Of a stretch of DNA of 64,000 nt, positions 23,764 through 32,543 are shown piece after piece; within the stretch, counting starts at the first letter, position 1, and each line of letters opens with the position of its first letter. Source of the DNA: Streptosporangium saharense (GTDB taxonomy: Bacteria > Actinomycetota > Actinomycetes > Streptosporangiales > Streptosporangiaceae); the NCBI RefSeq assembly GCF_014203715.1, contig NZ_JACHJP010000011.1, positions 1 to 64,000 of the forward strand, read 5' to 3'. The translations under genes were made by a program, and so were the position numbers. A model generated the notes under the pieces. The model was not told where the DNA came from and did not search any database. It worked only from the letters and a program-made list of their open reading frames with translations.

Positions 23764-24729
23764 CTATATGGAGTCCTGGTTCACCAGGACGATCTTGCCT
23801 CGGGCGTGGCGGCTCTCGCTCAGTTCGTGCGCGGCGGCGGCCTCGGTGAGCGGGAACGCCGCCGCGACCGGTACCCGCAGCCGTCCCTCGTCCGCGAGAG
23901 CGACCGCGACGGCCAGCCCGTGCACCGCCATCGGGTCGGCGGGGGCTCCCACGGCCTCGCCCGTCTTGTCGTCCGGGGCGCTGTGCGACAGGTGGACACC
24001 GAGGGCAGCCGCGGCGGGGTCGGGGACGATCGTCACCACGCGGGCCGGGTCTCCGGCGATGGCGACCAGGTCGGGCAGCGCCCCTCCGGCGCAGTCGAAC
24101 ACCGCGTCCACCCCGTCCGGCGCCAGCGCGCGGACCCGTTCGACGAGTCCCGTCCCGTACGTCGTCGGCTCGGCCCCGAGGGAGCGTAGGAAGTCGTGGT
24201 TGTGCTCGCTCGCCGTACCGATGACGGTGGCGCCACGGGCGGCCGCGAGCTGGACGGCGAGCGTGCCCACCCCACCGGCCGCGCCCTGCACGAGCACGGT
24301 GTGCCCGGTGCCGACGGCGAGCCGGTCGAGGACCCGGGTCGCCGTCTCGACGCCGCCCGCCGCTCCGCCCGCCTCCTGCCAGGTCCACGCGGCCGGTTTT
24401 GGCGCCCAGGCGGACAGGATCACGAAGTCGGCGTTGGCGCCGCGCCTGGTCATGGAGGTCATGCCGAACACCTCGTCGCCGACGTTCACCCCCGTGACGC
24501 CCTCGCCGACCTCGTCGACCACGCCCGCGGCGTCGAATCCCGTCCGGTAGGGGAAGGCCAGGGGCACCATGTCCCGCAGCCGCCCCGCGCGGAGGGCGGT
24601 CTCCCCCGGCGAGATTCCCGACGCCCGCGCGGCGACGCGGATCTCGTTCGGTCCCGCGTGGGGCTCCTCGACCTCGGCGACGTGCACGACGGAGGCGGGG
24701 CCGTACTCGGTGAACTGGACTGTTCTCAT
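23764..24729 (-). CDS. NADP-dependent quinone-oxidoreductase-like enzyme (zinc-free MDR)
   Basis: A 321-residue medium-chain dehydrogenase/reductase. It has the GroES-like N-terminal domain (VQFTEYGPASVVHVAEVEEP, GFDAAGVVDEVGEGV) and a Rossmann domain with VLVQGAAGGVGTLAVQLA near 143-160. The zinc-ligand Cys and His of alcohol dehydrogenases are absent, so a quinone or enone reductase is most likely. It is divergent from a TetR gene 49 bp away, whose product is the probable repressor of this gene and the double-SnoaL gene behind it. Confidence 0.9.
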   Translation of the reverse strand: MRTVQFTEYGPASVVHVAEVEEPHAGPNEIRVAARASGISPGETALRAGRLRDMVPLAFPYRTGFDAAGVVDEVGEGVTGVNVGDEVFGMTSMTRRGANADFVILSAWAPKPAAWTWQEAGGAAGGVETATRVLDRLAVGTGHTVLVQGAAGGVGTLAVQLAAARGATVIGTASEHNHDFLRSLGAEPTTYGTGLVERVRALAPDGVDAVFDCAGGALPDLVAIAGDPARVVTIVPDPAAAALGVHLSHSAPDDKTGEAVGAPADPMAVHGLAVAVALADEGRLRVPVAAAFPLTEAAAAHELSESRHARGKIVLVNQDSI

Positions 24730-24778
24730 GCGCCAGACCGTAACGGAGCACCCCGTCCGTTTGACTAAAGTGAGAGCG

Positions 24779-25414
24779 ATGACGGCCCAAGTGGGAAAGC
24801 GGCTGCGCTCCGACGCCCGCGACAACCGTGACCGCATCCTTCTGGTCGCCCGGCTGGCCTTCGCCGCCGACGGTCTCGACGTGCCGATCCGGGAGGTCGC
24901 CCGGCGTGCCGGGGTCGGCGTCGCGACGGTCTACCGGCACTTCCAGACCAAGGAGGCGCTGCTTGAGGAGGCCTTCGCCGAGCAGATGGCCTCCTGCTCC
25001 GTGCTCGTCGAGGAGGGGCTCGCGGCGGACGACCCGTGGAGCGGGTTCCGTCTGGTGATCGAGCGGCTCATGGAGGCGCACGCCCTCGACCGGGGTTTCG
25101 CCCGCGCGTTCACCTCGCGGCTCTCCCAGGCGCCCGACTTCGCCGCCGACCGTGACCGCGCGCTGCGCATGCTTCATGAGCTGGTACGGCGTGCGAAGGC
25201 GACGGGTTCCCTGCGGGCGGACTTCGTGCTTGAGGACGTCTGCCTGGCGTTGATGGCCAACGAGGGCATCCGTGCCGAGACGCCGGGGATGCGGGTGGCC
25301 GCCTCGCGCCGGTTCGCGGCCCTGATGATCCAGTCGTTCCAGGCGGATCCCGTCTCGGCGCCACTGCCGCCCGCCGTACGATTGCCCCTCTCTTTTGAGG
25401 CTTTCGCCTCATAA
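24779..25414 (+). CDS. TetR-family repressor
   Basis: A 211-residue repressor. The N-terminal HTH is RILLVARLAFAADGLDVPIR, VARRAGVGVATVYRHFQTKEALLEEAF; the C-terminal domain is a TetR_C_33-like helical bundle. The start ATG 24779 is the first methionine before the fold. It is divergent from the MDR enzyme gene; the gap contains an ACGGA...TCCGT dyad that may be its operator. Its last codons form arm A of a possible attenuator for the erythromycin esterase gene (25393-25469), so the end of its translation may influence that gene. Confidence 0.88.
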   Translation: MTAQVGKRLRSDARDNRDRILLVARLAFAADGLDVPIREVARRAGVGVATVYRHFQTKEALLEEAFAEQMASCSVLVEEGLAADDPWSGFRLVIERLMEAHALDRGFARAFTSRLSQAPDFAADRDRALRMLHELVRRAKATGSLRADFVLEDVCLALMANEGIRAETPGMRVAASRRFAALMIQSFQADPVSAPLPPAVRLPLSFEAFAS

Positions 25415-25469
25415 ATCCGCATAAATCGCGAAAAAGCCTCAAAAAAGGGTTCAACGATACCGTTGAGGC
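25393..25469 (+). promoter_or_regulatory. Possible translational attenuator ahead of the erythromycin esterase gene
   Basis: Arm A TTTTGAGGCTTT (25393-25404) is perfectly complementary to arm B AAAGCCTCAAAA (25433-25444). Within B, GCCTCAA (25436-25442) is also perfectly complementary to TTGAGGC (25463-25469), which contains the ribosome site of the esterase gene. The RNA can thus form A:B, leaving the site free, or B:ribosome-site, masking it. Arm A lies inside the last codons of the upstream tetR gene (stop 25412-25414). Competing hairpins of this kind control macrolide-resistance genes such as ermC; no separate leader peptide is visible here. Confidence 0.5.
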
Positions 25470-25470
25470 C

Positions 25471-26688
25471 ATGGACATCAAGGATGACGCGCGTCCCGTC
25501 GAGGCCGCCTCCGTCATGGAGCTGTTCCCCTCCCGGCCACGGCTGCTCGCCCTGGGAGAGCCGACCCACGGCGAGGACGTCCTGCTCGACCTGCGCGACG
25601 AGCTCTTCTGGCAGCTCGTCGAGCGGGAGGGCTACCGGACGATCGCGATCGAGAGCGACTGCCTGGCGGGCCTGGTCGTGGACGACTACGTCACCGGGGG
25701 CGCGGGCACCCTCGACGAGGTCATGGAGCGCGGCTTCAGCCACGGCTTCGGCGCGTCCGCGGCCAACCGCGAGCTCGTCCGCCGGATGCGCGCCCACAAC
25801 GACGGCAGGCCCGCCGCGGAACAGTTGCGCTTCGCCGGTTTCGACGCCCCGCTGGAGATGAGCGGCGCCGCGAGCCCCAGGGCCGCCCTCATGGCGCTGC
25901 GCACCTACCTCGCGACCCGGCTGGACGCCGACCTGCTCACCTGCACCGCCGAGACGCTCGATCGGCTGCTCGGCGCCGACGAGCGGTGGACCGACCCCGC
26001 CGCGATGATGGACCCCTCCCACTCGGTGGGGCGCTCGGCAGAGGCGGAGCGGCTGCGGCTGCTCGCCGAGGAACTGGTCGCCCTGCTCGACGCGCGTACG
26101 CCGTACCTGATCGCGGCGTCCTCGCGGGAGGAGTGGCACCGGGCGCGCCTGCACGGGCGCACCGCGACCGGGCTGCTGCTCTACCACTCCTGGATGGCCG
26201 ACACCTCGCCGGGCCGGATGGCGAGGCTGCTCGGCCTGCGTGACTCGATGATGGCCGCCAACCTCCTCGCCCTCGCCGAGCGGGGACCGACACTGGTCCA
26301 CGCCCACAACCGCCATCTCCAGCGGGAGCTGAGCACGATGCGGCTCGGCGCCCTGTCGCTGGAGTGGTGGAGCGCGGGCGCCCTGGTGAGCGCCCGCCTG
26401 GGCGGGGAGTACGCCTTCCTGGCCACGGCCCTCGGCACGATCCGGCACCGGGGAGTGGGCGTCCCTCCCCCGGACACCGTCGAGGGCCTGCTGTACGGGC
26501 TCCCCGGGGAGCGGCACGTCGTCAACGTCCACGACCTGGTCGCCGCCCTCGGGGACACGCGGCTCGTCCCCCGGTTCTCGCCCTACTACGGCTACTTCCC
26601 ACTGGATCCCGGCCACCTGACCGACACCGATGGGATCGTCTTCGTCAGGGACGTAGCGAGGTCGTCGTCAGCCGGGGAAACGCCCTGA
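25471..26688 (+). CDS. Erythromycin esterase family protein
   Basis: A 405-residue protein of the EreA/EreB superfamily, which hydrolyses the lactone ring of macrolides. The catalytic GExxH motif is visible as LGEPTHGEDV, with Glu30 and His33 in the spacing of EreB Glu43/His46. Further conserved parts are YRTIAIESDCLAG and VHAHNRHLQRELSTM. ATG 25471 has GAGG just upstream, within the attenuator. Many family members are not true macrolide esterases, so the substrate is open, but the leader structure supports a resistance role. Its 3' end overlaps the convergent acylase gene by 44 bp. Confidence 0.85.
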   Translation: MDIKDDARPVEAASVMELFPSRPRLLALGEPTHGEDVLLDLRDELFWQLVEREGYRTIAIESDCLAGLVVDDYVTGGAGTLDEVMERGFSHGFGASAANRELVRRMRAHNDGRPAAEQLRFAGFDAPLEMSGAASPRAALMALRTYLATRLDADLLTCTAETLDRLLGADERWTDPAAMMDPSHSVGRSAEAERLRLLAEELVALLDARTPYLIAASSREEWHRARLHGRTATGLLLYHSWMADTSPGRMARLLGLRDSMMAANLLALAERGPTLVHAHNRHLQRELSTMRLGALSLEWWSAGALVSARLGGEYAFLATALGTIRHRGVGVPPPDTVEGLLYGLPGERHVVNVHDLVAALGDTRLVPRFSPYYGYFPLDPGHLTDTDGIVFVRDVARSSSAGETP

Positions 26689-28972
26689 TCTCGGCCTCGG
26701 TGAACCGTTCCGTCACCCACCCGCCGCGCGAGAACAGCTCGGTCTGGTCGGCGTGGTACGGCGAGGCCGGGTTGGCGGACAGGGAGTAGGTCAGCACGGT
26801 GCGGGTGCGTGGCCCGGCCGGGGTCAGCTCCACGGCCATCAGGAAGCTGGAGCCGGTGTTCACCTCCGGATAACGGCCGTCCTCGCCGAGCGGCTCACCG
26901 GTGCGGATCCGATCGAAACACCCCTCCCCCTCGGTGCACCCCGGCACGGGGACGGCGCCGTAGCGCTGGGCCTGTCCCGGCGTGAGCGTCAGCGGGATGC
27001 CGTTGGCCGTGAAGAACCGCACGGTGTCGGCCAGCGCGGTCGTCACCACGGGGTTGGCCGTGTCGAGCCCGCGCGGGGTGGTGAGCGGACGCTCGGGGTC
27101 GAACGGCACCTTCCACCAGCTGGTCGGCTTGTCAGAGCGCCGGTGCGGGCCGTTCAGCCGCAGGAAGAACTCGCGCCACAGGATCGCGCCACGGCTGTCG
27201 AGGCGGGCCCGCCCGTCCCAGGCCGCCAGCGTGGCGCAGGCCCCGCGCACGTCGATCCGCTCGCCATCGCTCGACGTCATCACGGGTCTGGTACGGCACA
27301 GCGCGCGCAGGCCGGGGCGGAGCAGTTCGGCGCCCAGGTTGCGTTTGCCGGTGGCCGTCCGCCAGAGGCTCTCCAGCGTGAAGCCGGGAGCGCCGAGCCC
27401 GTCGCCGCCGGAGAGCCGCCGGGTGATCATGTCGAGACCGACCCGGGTGCGCAGGTCCCGTTCGGTGTGGACGTCGCCGTAGACGCGGGGGTAGTCCGTG
27501 AGCGGGGCCTTCGGGTTGGTCAGCCAGGGGCTGGCGTTGGCGTTGGTCACGTAGTCGGCGCGGGTCAGCCTGGGCTGGGCGGCGGGGCCGAAGATCCCCG
27601 GCTCGACCGCGTCCGCGTCCCTGCCCCACAGGCAGGCCGACGTCGAGCCGTCCAAGACGAGCAGCTCGGGGTCGTCCTGGGCGCGGCAGCGCTCGGCCTG
27701 CTCGTCGGTGACGTGCGGCACGACCGAGGTGTCGGCGAAGTACGTCCCTCCCTTGACGTCGGCGGCGAGCGTGTAGACGAAGGGCGTGCCCTGGTGGGTG
27801 TCCTGCGCCCGGCGCAGTTCGGTGAGGTCGCGGGCGACGGCCATGGCCAGCCACTCGTCGGCGAAGCGCAGGTTGGCGGCGTTGGCGTCGGCCAGGGCGA
27901 GCGCCGTCCTGTCCGTCCACCCGCTGCCCAGCACCGGACCGTACCGGGAGGTGAACAGGGTGGTGGTGACGGTGCGGGTCGCGCCCCCGGCGTCCCTGAC
28001 GGTGACCGAGACCTCCTGCCTGCCCATCGGTTCGGCCCGGCCGTCCACCAGGTAGGAGGTGCGCAGGCCCGGCACCAGTTTGAGCCGGTACAGCGTGAGG
28101 TGCTGGGCGTGGGAGACCGTGTGCGTCCAGGCCACGGTGGCGTTGTGACCGATCTGGACCATGGGCGTGCCGTACAGGCTGCCGCCCGACACGTCGAGCA
28201 CGCCCGGGATGGTCAGGTGGACCTGGTAGAAGCGGCGGCTGCCGTTCCACGGGAAGTGGGGGTCGGCCAGCAGCATGCCGTGGCCGTCGCGGGTGGCCTC
28301 GCGCCCGATGGCGTAGGCGTTGCTGCCGGGCGCCGGGCTTCTCCTGACCGGTTGGTCCGGTGTCTGTCCCGCCGCGGCGATGGCCTCCTTGAACGAGGAG
28401 CTGCCGCCGAGGCGGCCGAGGTCGAGCAGGTTCGTCCAGACGTCCGTCGCCGTGATGGGGCCGACCCACTCCTTGCCCCGGCAGGTCGGGTCGGGCAGCC
28501 GGTCCACGCCCGTCTCGCTCAGGTAGCGGTTGAACCCGGCGACGTAGCCGTCCACGAGCGCCCGAAGCTCGGCGCCGGGGCCGTGCGGCGCGGGACGGGC
28601 GAGCACCCGGCGCAGCACGCCCGACGCCTGCACGCCCCTGTAGTACACGTCGCTGACCAGGTTGGAGACCGGATCGACGGGGTCGTCCGACATGGCCTCC
28701 GCGCCGAAGTACCGTGACCGCTCACCGCGCAGGGTGAGTACCCACGAGGCCATGACGCACAGGTTGTCCTGCGCGAAGGCGTAGCCGTACCCGTAACCGA
28801 GCCCGCCGTGGTCCTTCGCGAGGATGTGCGGCAGGCCGTACTCGGTGCGTCTGATGTCGGCGGAGTAGCGGTCCGCGGCGGCCCGCACCGGCGCGGGCGC
28901 CAGCACGAGGAGCGCGCCGACCAACGCGGTCACGAGCGGTACGGCCAGCCGCCGGGCACGGGTGACGATCAT
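26645..28972 (-). CDS. Secreted S45-family acylase (penicillin / acyl-homoserine-lactone / lipopeptide acylase type)
   Basis: A 775-residue N-terminal-nucleophile hydrolase precursor. A signal peptide (residues 1-32, hydrophobic VPLVTALVGALLVLAP) directs export. The autoprocessing site is Gly216-Ser217 in SPAPGSNAYAIG; the Ser becomes the catalytic N-terminus of the beta chain. Other family marks are RTEYGLPHILA, GYGYAFAQDNLC, LLADPHFPW and AWTHTVSHAQH. Actinomycete relatives remove fatty acyl chains from homoserine lactones or lipopeptide antibiotics. The start overlaps the stop of the FtsX-type permease gene (ATGA), so it is the last gene of a PadR-controlled export operon. Confidence 0.9.
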   Translation of the reverse strand: MIVTRARRLAVPLVTALVGALLVLAPAPVRAAADRYSADIRRTEYGLPHILAKDHGGLGYGYGYAFAQDNLCVMASWVLTLRGERSRYFGAEAMSDDPVDPVSNLVSDVYYRGVQASGVLRRVLARPAPHGPGAELRALVDGYVAGFNRYLSETGVDRLPDPTCRGKEWVGPITATDVWTNLLDLGRLGGSSSFKEAIAAAGQTPDQPVRRSPAPGSNAYAIGREATRDGHGMLLADPHFPWNGSRRFYQVHLTIPGVLDVSGGSLYGTPMVQIGHNATVAWTHTVSHAQHLTLYRLKLVPGLRTSYLVDGRAEPMGRQEVSVTVRDAGGATRTVTTTLFTSRYGPVLGSGWTDRTALALADANAANLRFADEWLAMAVARDLTELRRAQDTHQGTPFVYTLAADVKGGTYFADTSVVPHVTDEQAERCRAQDDPELLVLDGSTSACLWGRDADAVEPGIFGPAAQPRLTRADYVTNANASPWLTNPKAPLTDYPRVYGDVHTERDLRTRVGLDMITRRLSGGDGLGAPGFTLESLWRTATGKRNLGAELLRPGLRALCRTRPVMTSSDGERIDVRGACATLAAWDGRARLDSRGAILWREFFLRLNGPHRRSDKPTSWWKVPFDPERPLTTPRGLDTANPVVTTALADTVRFFTANGIPLTLTPGQAQRYGAVPVPGCTEGEGCFDRIRTGEPLGEDGRYPEVNTGSSFLMAVELTPAGPRTRTVLTYSLSANPASPYHADQTELFSRGGWVTERFTEAEIRAFPRLTTTSLRP

Positions 28973-31260
28973 CGGGGGTCCTGTTCGAAGTGGGCGTCGT
29001 CGGGCGCGGTCACGCGCCTGAGCAGGGGAAGACCGGCGAGGATCACCAGCAGGGCGACCAGCAGCCCGCCCCCGACGGTCGCGAAGTAGGCGGGACCGGG
29101 CAGCGCCACCGACACGTTCCTGATCTCCAGCCCGTCGATCACCGGTTCGGCCACGCCGAAGCCCGCGACCGCCGCCACCAGGGCGGCCAGCACCACGGGG
29201 ACCGCCGTCTCCAGCAGCACCACCCTGGACAGGGTCCGTGTCGGCGTGCCGCACAGCCGCAGCAGCGTGAACGGCCGTCTGCGCTCGACCACGCCACCGG
29301 CGACCGCGACCAGCAGGCCGCAGCCCGCGACCAGCAGGGTCAGCGCGACGATGGCCAGCGCGACATGCTCCATCTGGTCGAGCAGCACCTCACGGGCCTG
29401 CGCGACCTCGCCGAACGTCTGCGGCGTCTCCGTGCTTCCCGACGCGGCGACGTACGGCATGAGCAGCGTGCGGACCCGTTCACGGACGGCCGGGTCGTCC
29501 ACGCGGATCAGCACCGCGGCGAGGGACAGCCCGGCGGAACCGGAGGCGGCGGGGTTGCCCGCGTCCACGAACGGCAGACTGCGATCGACGGAGAGCATGT
29601 TGTCGCTGGTCAGCAGCCGGTTGAGGTCGGCCTTCACCGTCCGGGAGCCCGGGGTGCACCGGCCGAGCGCCGGGAAGCCGGTCAGGGCGTCGCACTCGAC
29701 CACGTGCCCGAGCAGGAAGTCGGGGCGGCAGCCGGGGCCGGGGTCGCACGGCGGCGGTCCCGGGGGCGGGGCCGTCGTGCCGGGCCTGCGGTGGATCGGC
29801 AGCACGGTGACGCCGGGCTGGGCACGGACCTTGGCCAGCAGTTCGGCCGCCGTGCCGGGTGGAAGCGGCAGGCCGTCGGCGGCGTCGCCGTACCCGAACG
29901 ACGCCCGCATGACCTCGTTCAGCGTGCCGCCACCCGCCGCCCGCTGGCCGGAGACGACGGCGGGGACGATCCCGGCGACGGCCGTGCCGATGAAGACCGC
30001 CAGCACGATCCCGTTGACCGACCGGAAGGCGCCCTTCGGGTCGGCCGCGAGGCGCCGCGCGGCCAGCAGCGTCGCCGCGCCGGAGGTGACGCGGGCGGTC
30101 AGCCGGGCGGCGAGCAGCGTCAGCCACGGCCCGGCGACCACGAGGCCGACCATGACCAGCACCAGGCCGACGTCGAGGAGCACCGCGTTCGGCTGCCTGC
30201 CGTTCGCGAACACCGGGCCCGCGAACAGCCCGAGCCCCACCAGCAGCGGAATCACCCGCCACCAGCCGGGAGCGGAGGATCGTGTCCTGCGCGCCGCGCC
30301 GAGCGGCGTGACCCGCACCTGGCGCAGCGACCACAGGGCGGCACCGGCGGCGGCGAGCGGCACACCGACGACCACGGCGGCGTACTGCAGGGCGGTGGGC
30401 GCGACCACGCCGGGGAAGAACCGGGAGCCGGTGATCGTGACGTCCGCCAGGACGGGCCGCAGCGCCTGGAAGAGCACGACGCCGGTGAGCGCACCGGCCA
30501 GCGCGCCGAGCGCCGCGTCCACCGAGGCGATCACGTTGATCTGCCGCGCGGTCGCGCCCGCCAGCCTGATCGCCGCGAAGCGCGCCTCGCGCCGGGCGGC
30601 GGCCAGGCGGGTGGCGGTGCCGACGAGGACGAGCAGCGGGAAGATCAGGCCGATGGCGGCGATGCCGAAGCCGTGCTCGTACAGGGCCGTGGTCTCGTCC
30701 GTTGAGGGGGCGGTGGCGACGGTGTCGACGGCCACGGTTCCGGCCATGGCGGCCAGTTCGCCGGGGGTCCTGCCGACCACGGCGACCAGGTCGTCCGGCC
30801 CGGACAGCGCGGCCGTACCGACCAGACCGGCGCGGGTGCCGGGGAAGCGGTCGGCGAGCTGGTCGCGCGGTACGGCGTCCATCAGCTCGGCGAGCGCGGG
30901 CGAGACGTAGTAGCGTCCCGCGCCGGGCAACGCGGACAGACCGGGCACGGTCGGCGTGGTCGTTCCCGTGTCGAGGACGGCGACGTCGAGCCGCTTGATC
31001 GGGCGGCCCGCGTAGAGGTCCCCGCGGTGGTTCCACAGCACGGCGCCCTGGGTGGCGCCCAGCGCCCAGCCCCCCGGCGCCGAACCGGTCGTGCACTCCC
31101 AGCAGGGGCGGTCCGCGGTGGTGCGGAAGGCGTTGAACAGCGCGACCGTGCCCAGCAGCACCGTCACCCCCGTCGCCACGGCGGCGGTGACGAGCGCCAG
31201 CCGTACGACCGCCTCCCTGCCGCCGCGCAGTGAGAGCCGCAGACCCAGCCTGAGCGTCAT
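28969..31260 (-). CDS. FtsX-type ABC transporter permease
   Basis: A 763-residue membrane protein with two FtsX/MacB-like halves. TM1 is near residue 20-45 (VRLALVTAAVATGVTVLLGTVALF) and is followed by a large extracytoplasmic domain. Three central TMs lie at 215-350, more TMs at 360-460, then a second outer domain containing several Cys (CDPGPGC, VECDALTGFPALGRC) and three final TMs (AIVALTLLVAGCGLLVAV...). Such permeases pair with LolD/MacB ATPases to move lipopeptides, antimicrobial peptides or lipoproteins. It overlaps both the ATPase gene upstream and the acylase gene downstream by 4 bp. Confidence 0.88.
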   Translation of the reverse strand: MTLRLGLRLSLRGGREAVVRLALVTAAVATGVTVLLGTVALFNAFRTTADRPCWECTTGSAPGGWALGATQGAVLWNHRGDLYAGRPIKRLDVAVLDTGTTTPTVPGLSALPGAGRYYVSPALAELMDAVPRDQLADRFPGTRAGLVGTAALSGPDDLVAVVGRTPGELAAMAGTVAVDTVATAPSTDETTALYEHGFGIAAIGLIFPLLVLVGTATRLAAARREARFAAIRLAGATARQINVIASVDAALGALAGALTGVVLFQALRPVLADVTITGSRFFPGVVAPTALQYAAVVVGVPLAAAGAALWSLRQVRVTPLGAARRTRSSAPGWWRVIPLLVGLGLFAGPVFANGRQPNAVLLDVGLVLVMVGLVVAGPWLTLLAARLTARVTSGAATLLAARRLAADPKGAFRSVNGIVLAVFIGTAVAGIVPAVVSGQRAAGGGTLNEVMRASFGYGDAADGLPLPPGTAAELLAKVRAQPGVTVLPIHRRPGTTAPPPGPPPCDPGPGCRPDFLLGHVVECDALTGFPALGRCTPGSRTVKADLNRLLTSDNMLSVDRSLPFVDAGNPAASGSAGLSLAAVLIRVDDPAVRERVRTLLMPYVAASGSTETPQTFGEVAQAREVLLDQMEHVALAIVALTLLVAGCGLLVAVAGGVVERRRPFTLLRLCGTPTRTLSRVVLLETAVPVVLAALVAAVAGFGVAEPVIDGLEIRNVSVALPGPAYFATVGGGLLVALLVILAGLPLLRRVTAPDDAHFEQDPR

Positions 31261-31967
31261 CGCAGGACCTGGCCCGCGTAGGGGTCGGTGACCCTGCCGT
31301 CGCGCACCACGACCTCCCGGTCGGCGCAGGCGGCGACCCGGGCGTCGTGGGTCACCACGATCACGGTCGTGCCCTCCTGGCGGGCCAGGCCGACGAGCAG
31401 CTCCATGACCTCCTCACCGGCGAGCGAGTCGAGCGCGCCGGTCGGCTCGTCCGCGAAGATCACCTTGGGCCGCGTCACCAGGGCCCTGGCGATGGCCACC
31501 CGCTGCGCCTGCCCACCCGACAGCTCACCGGTGCGCCGTTCGCCCAGCTCCTCCAGCCTCAGCCGCCGCAGCATCTCGCCCGCCCTCGGGTAGGCCTGTC
31601 TGCGCCCGACCCTGCCGAGCAGCAGCGGAAGGGCGACGTTGTCGGCGACCGTGAGCTCCGGCACGAGCTGGCCGAACTGGAAGACGAAGCCGAATGCGGT
31701 ACGGCGAAGCTCCGACCGTCTGGCGTCGTTCAGCAGGTCAAGCCGCCGCCCGTCGAACCAGATCTCGCCCGCGTCGGGGGTGAAGATGCCCGCGAGGCAA
31801 TGCAGCAGCGTTGACTTGCCTGAACCACTCGGGCCCATGATCGCCAGGATCTCCCCCGCCCGCACGGACAGGCTCGCCTCGCGCAGCGCCGGGGTCCTGC
31901 CGTAGGAGCGCTCGACGGAACGGGCCTCCAGCAGCGGGCCGGGGCGTGCGTCGACGGTGTCGCTCAT
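31257..31967 (-). CDS. ABC transporter ATPase (MacB/LolD type)
   Basis: A 236-residue ATPase. Walker A is GPSGSGKST near residue 45, then the Q-loop FQFGQL, the signature LSGGQAQRVAIARAL, and Walker B VIFADEPTGALDS followed by the H-loop VTHDARV. Single-domain size and signature match the lipoprotein/antibiotic exporter group that works with FtsX-type permeases. It is coupled by ATGA overlaps to the PadR regulator gene before it and the permease gene after it. Confidence 0.93.
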   Translation of the reverse strand: MSDTVDARPGPLLEARSVERSYGRTPALREASLSVRAGEILAIMGPSGSGKSTLLHCLAGIFTPDAGEIWFDGRRLDLLNDARRSELRRTAFGFVFQFGQLVPELTVADNVALPLLLGRVGRRQAYPRAGEMLRRLRLEELGERRTGELSGGQAQRVAIARALVTRPKVIFADEPTGALDSLAGEEVMELLVGLARQEGTTVIVVTHDARVAACADREVVVRDGRVTDPYAGQVLR

Positions 31968-32491
31968 GCGTTGCGCACCGTTTCCGCGAGCGCGCCGAGC
32001 CTGGCCGTCGTCACGTCGATCCAGCGCAGGTCGGCCTCAAGGTGGAACAGGGCGTGGTCGGCCAGCAGGGCGTCCACGAGGGCGTCACCGCGTTTGATCT
32101 CCGAGAGCTCACGCATGCGCCGCATGTGCGTGGCGCGCTGGGCGTCGAGGTAGCCCTGCGCGTCGTGGCCGAGCAGCAACGCCAGCACGACCTTCGTGAA
32201 CAGCACCGTCTGCAGGAACGGCTCGGCCGCCACCGGCTCGGCCAGCCACCCCTCGACCTCCTGTCTGCCGAGCGGGGTGATGGCGTAGCGCTTGCGGTCG
32301 GGGCCGTCGCCGGGTTCGCTCTGCCCGGCCGTGACCTTTCCGTCCCTGGCCAGGCGGCCGAGCGTCGCGTAGACCTGCCCGAACGGCAGTGGCTTTCCCC
32401 TGCCGAAGTGGGTGTCGTAGGCGCGTTTCAGGTCGTACCCGTAGCTGGGTTCGCGATCCAGAAGGCCCAGGAGGGCCAGGGGGACTGTCAT
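31964..32491 (-). CDS. PadR-family transcriptional regulator
   Basis: A 175-residue regulator. The winged helix occupies residues 1-85 (LALLGLLDREPSYGYDLKRAYDTHFG, FGQVYATLGRLARDGKV, RKRYAITPLGRQEVEGWL) and a C-terminal four-helix dimer domain follows (PADR_C4-like). It is the first gene of a four-gene operon with ATPase, permease and acylase. A TATAC-N7-GTATA dyad 10-26 bp before its start is a probable operator, as PadR proteins typically bind such AT-rich dyads and release them on antibiotic binding. Confidence 0.9.
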   Translation of the reverse strand: MTVPLALLGLLDREPSYGYDLKRAYDTHFGRGKPLPFGQVYATLGRLARDGKVTAGQSEPGDGPDRKRYAITPLGRQEVEGWLAEPVAAEPFLQTVLFTKVVLALLLGHDAQGYLDAQRATHMRRMRELSEIKRGDALVDALLADHALFHLEADLRWIDVTTARLGALAETVRNA

Positions 32492-32500
32492 GGCGGCGAC

Positions 32501-32520
32501 TATACACCGGAGGTATATAC
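32501..32520. promoter_or_regulatory. Probable PadR operator
   Basis: TATAC (32501-32505) and GTATA (32513-32517) form a dyad with a 7-bp spacer, extended by further ATAC on the right. It lies 10 bp upstream of the padR start codon in an otherwise GC-rich region. Confidence 0.55.
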
Positions 32521-32543
32521 GCGGTGCATAAGCTTCTCCGGGC

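Noticed and set aside
26753..28717. 654-codon plus-strand open frame opposite the acylase gene
   Set aside because: It is antisense to a protein with clear S45 motifs; its product is Gly/Arg/Gln/Val-rich shadow sequence without any domain.
28990..30705. 571-codon plus-strand frame opposite the FtsX-type permease gene
   Set aside because: Arg/Gln/His-rich shadow; the minus strand has clear TM segments and operon overlaps.
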